A DNA stretch of 64,000 nucleotides from positions 1-64,000 of the forward strand of contig NYYH01000077.1 in assembly GCA_002686705.1 (NCBI GenBank), read 5' to 3'. The notes beneath the pieces are model-generated. The model saw nothing but the letters and a program-made list of their open reading frames with translations, was not told where the DNA came from and did no database searches. This stretch comes from Bacteroidota bacterium (GTDB taxonomy: Bacteria; Bacteroidota; Bacteroidia; Bacteroidales; F082). A program made the position numbers and the translations under genes. Shown piece after piece: positions 63,948-64,000 of this stretch (within the stretch, counting starts at the first letter, position 1; each line of letters opens with the position of its first letter).

Positions 63948-64000
63948 TTTTTAATTATATGGTAGTTCGTATCTGACAATGCAATAAAAGTGAGGCCATA

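Noticed and set aside
1..64000. Search for tRNA, rRNA, CRISPR arrays, integrases and intact insertion sequences
   Set aside because: No cloverleaf, array or transposase-like frame could be recognised by eye; a tRNAscan or ISfinder search could still reveal small ones.

Overview
The window is chromosomal DNA of a low-GC, gram-negative member of the Bacteroidota, most likely an environmental or marine Bacteroidales/Marinilabiliales-type organism. The evidence is type IX secretion sorting domains on large secreted proteins, TonB-dependent receptors with N-terminal carboxypeptidase-like domains, a DUF6089 barrel protein, BamA followed by two OmpH/Skp genes, a GlsA/GlsB-like acyltransferase pair, and many promoters with the Bacteroidota -7 box TAnnTTTG. 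I saw no rRNA, tRNA, CRISPR array or intact transposon.

Layout. 1-2.5 kb: an A-rich orphan, a 42-codon remnant of a ZIP metal transporter, and a Cas4-like nuclease fused to a DnaQ-like exonuclease domain (DUF2779). 2.5-7.1 kb: an Ntn amide hydrolase, then a probable zinc-uptake operon (lipoprotein, ZnuD-like receptor, Fur/Zur-type regulator) behind a perfect 7-1-7 palindrome. 7.1-14 kb: a broken NHL propeller, a YdeP-like molybdoenzyme, barrel and secreted orphans, a decayed T9SS sorting domain hidden behind a stop codon, and a tetraheme lipoprotein made by internal duplication. 14.4-19 kb: a GH20-GH92 pair of lipoprotein glycosidases suited to N-glycan trimming. 19-27 kb: dnaG, asnS, a metallopeptidase-propeller-barrel protein, an RluA-type synthase and panB. 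27.4-36.6 kb: two large T9SS cargo proteins and a TonB receptor, with a tandem heptamer repeat in the upstream region of the larger cargo gene.

36.6-47.2 kb holds housekeeping genes: pssA, queA, NifU-like and Mrp Fe-S carrier genes, rpmB, a tandem double adenylate kinase with hpt, purE, an M16 peptidase, a potassium-channel-like protein, a PrsW-like membrane protein, a cupin and rsgA. 47.3-56.3 kb is an envelope-biogenesis run: CBS protein, small BamA/TamA-like protein, NAD kinase, DUF6089 protein, uppS, bamA and two skp-like chaperone genes. 56.4-59 kb: GlsA/GlsB-like acyltransferases and engB. 59-64 kb: a biotin carrier and a carboxyltransferase (propionate/methylmalonyl-CoA metabolism), an MmcQ/YjbR protein and a FecA-like TonB receptor with an STN domain.

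The most unusual non-coding element precedes the carboxyltransferase gene. A full Bacteroidota promoter is followed at once by a compact RNA that can fold as a three-way junction and ends in a U-run, so it looks like an attenuator, riboswitch or small RNA. Other points worth a second look are the second, apparently catalytically dead, adenylate kinase domain, the Zur-like operator, three gene remnants, and the heptamer repeat.
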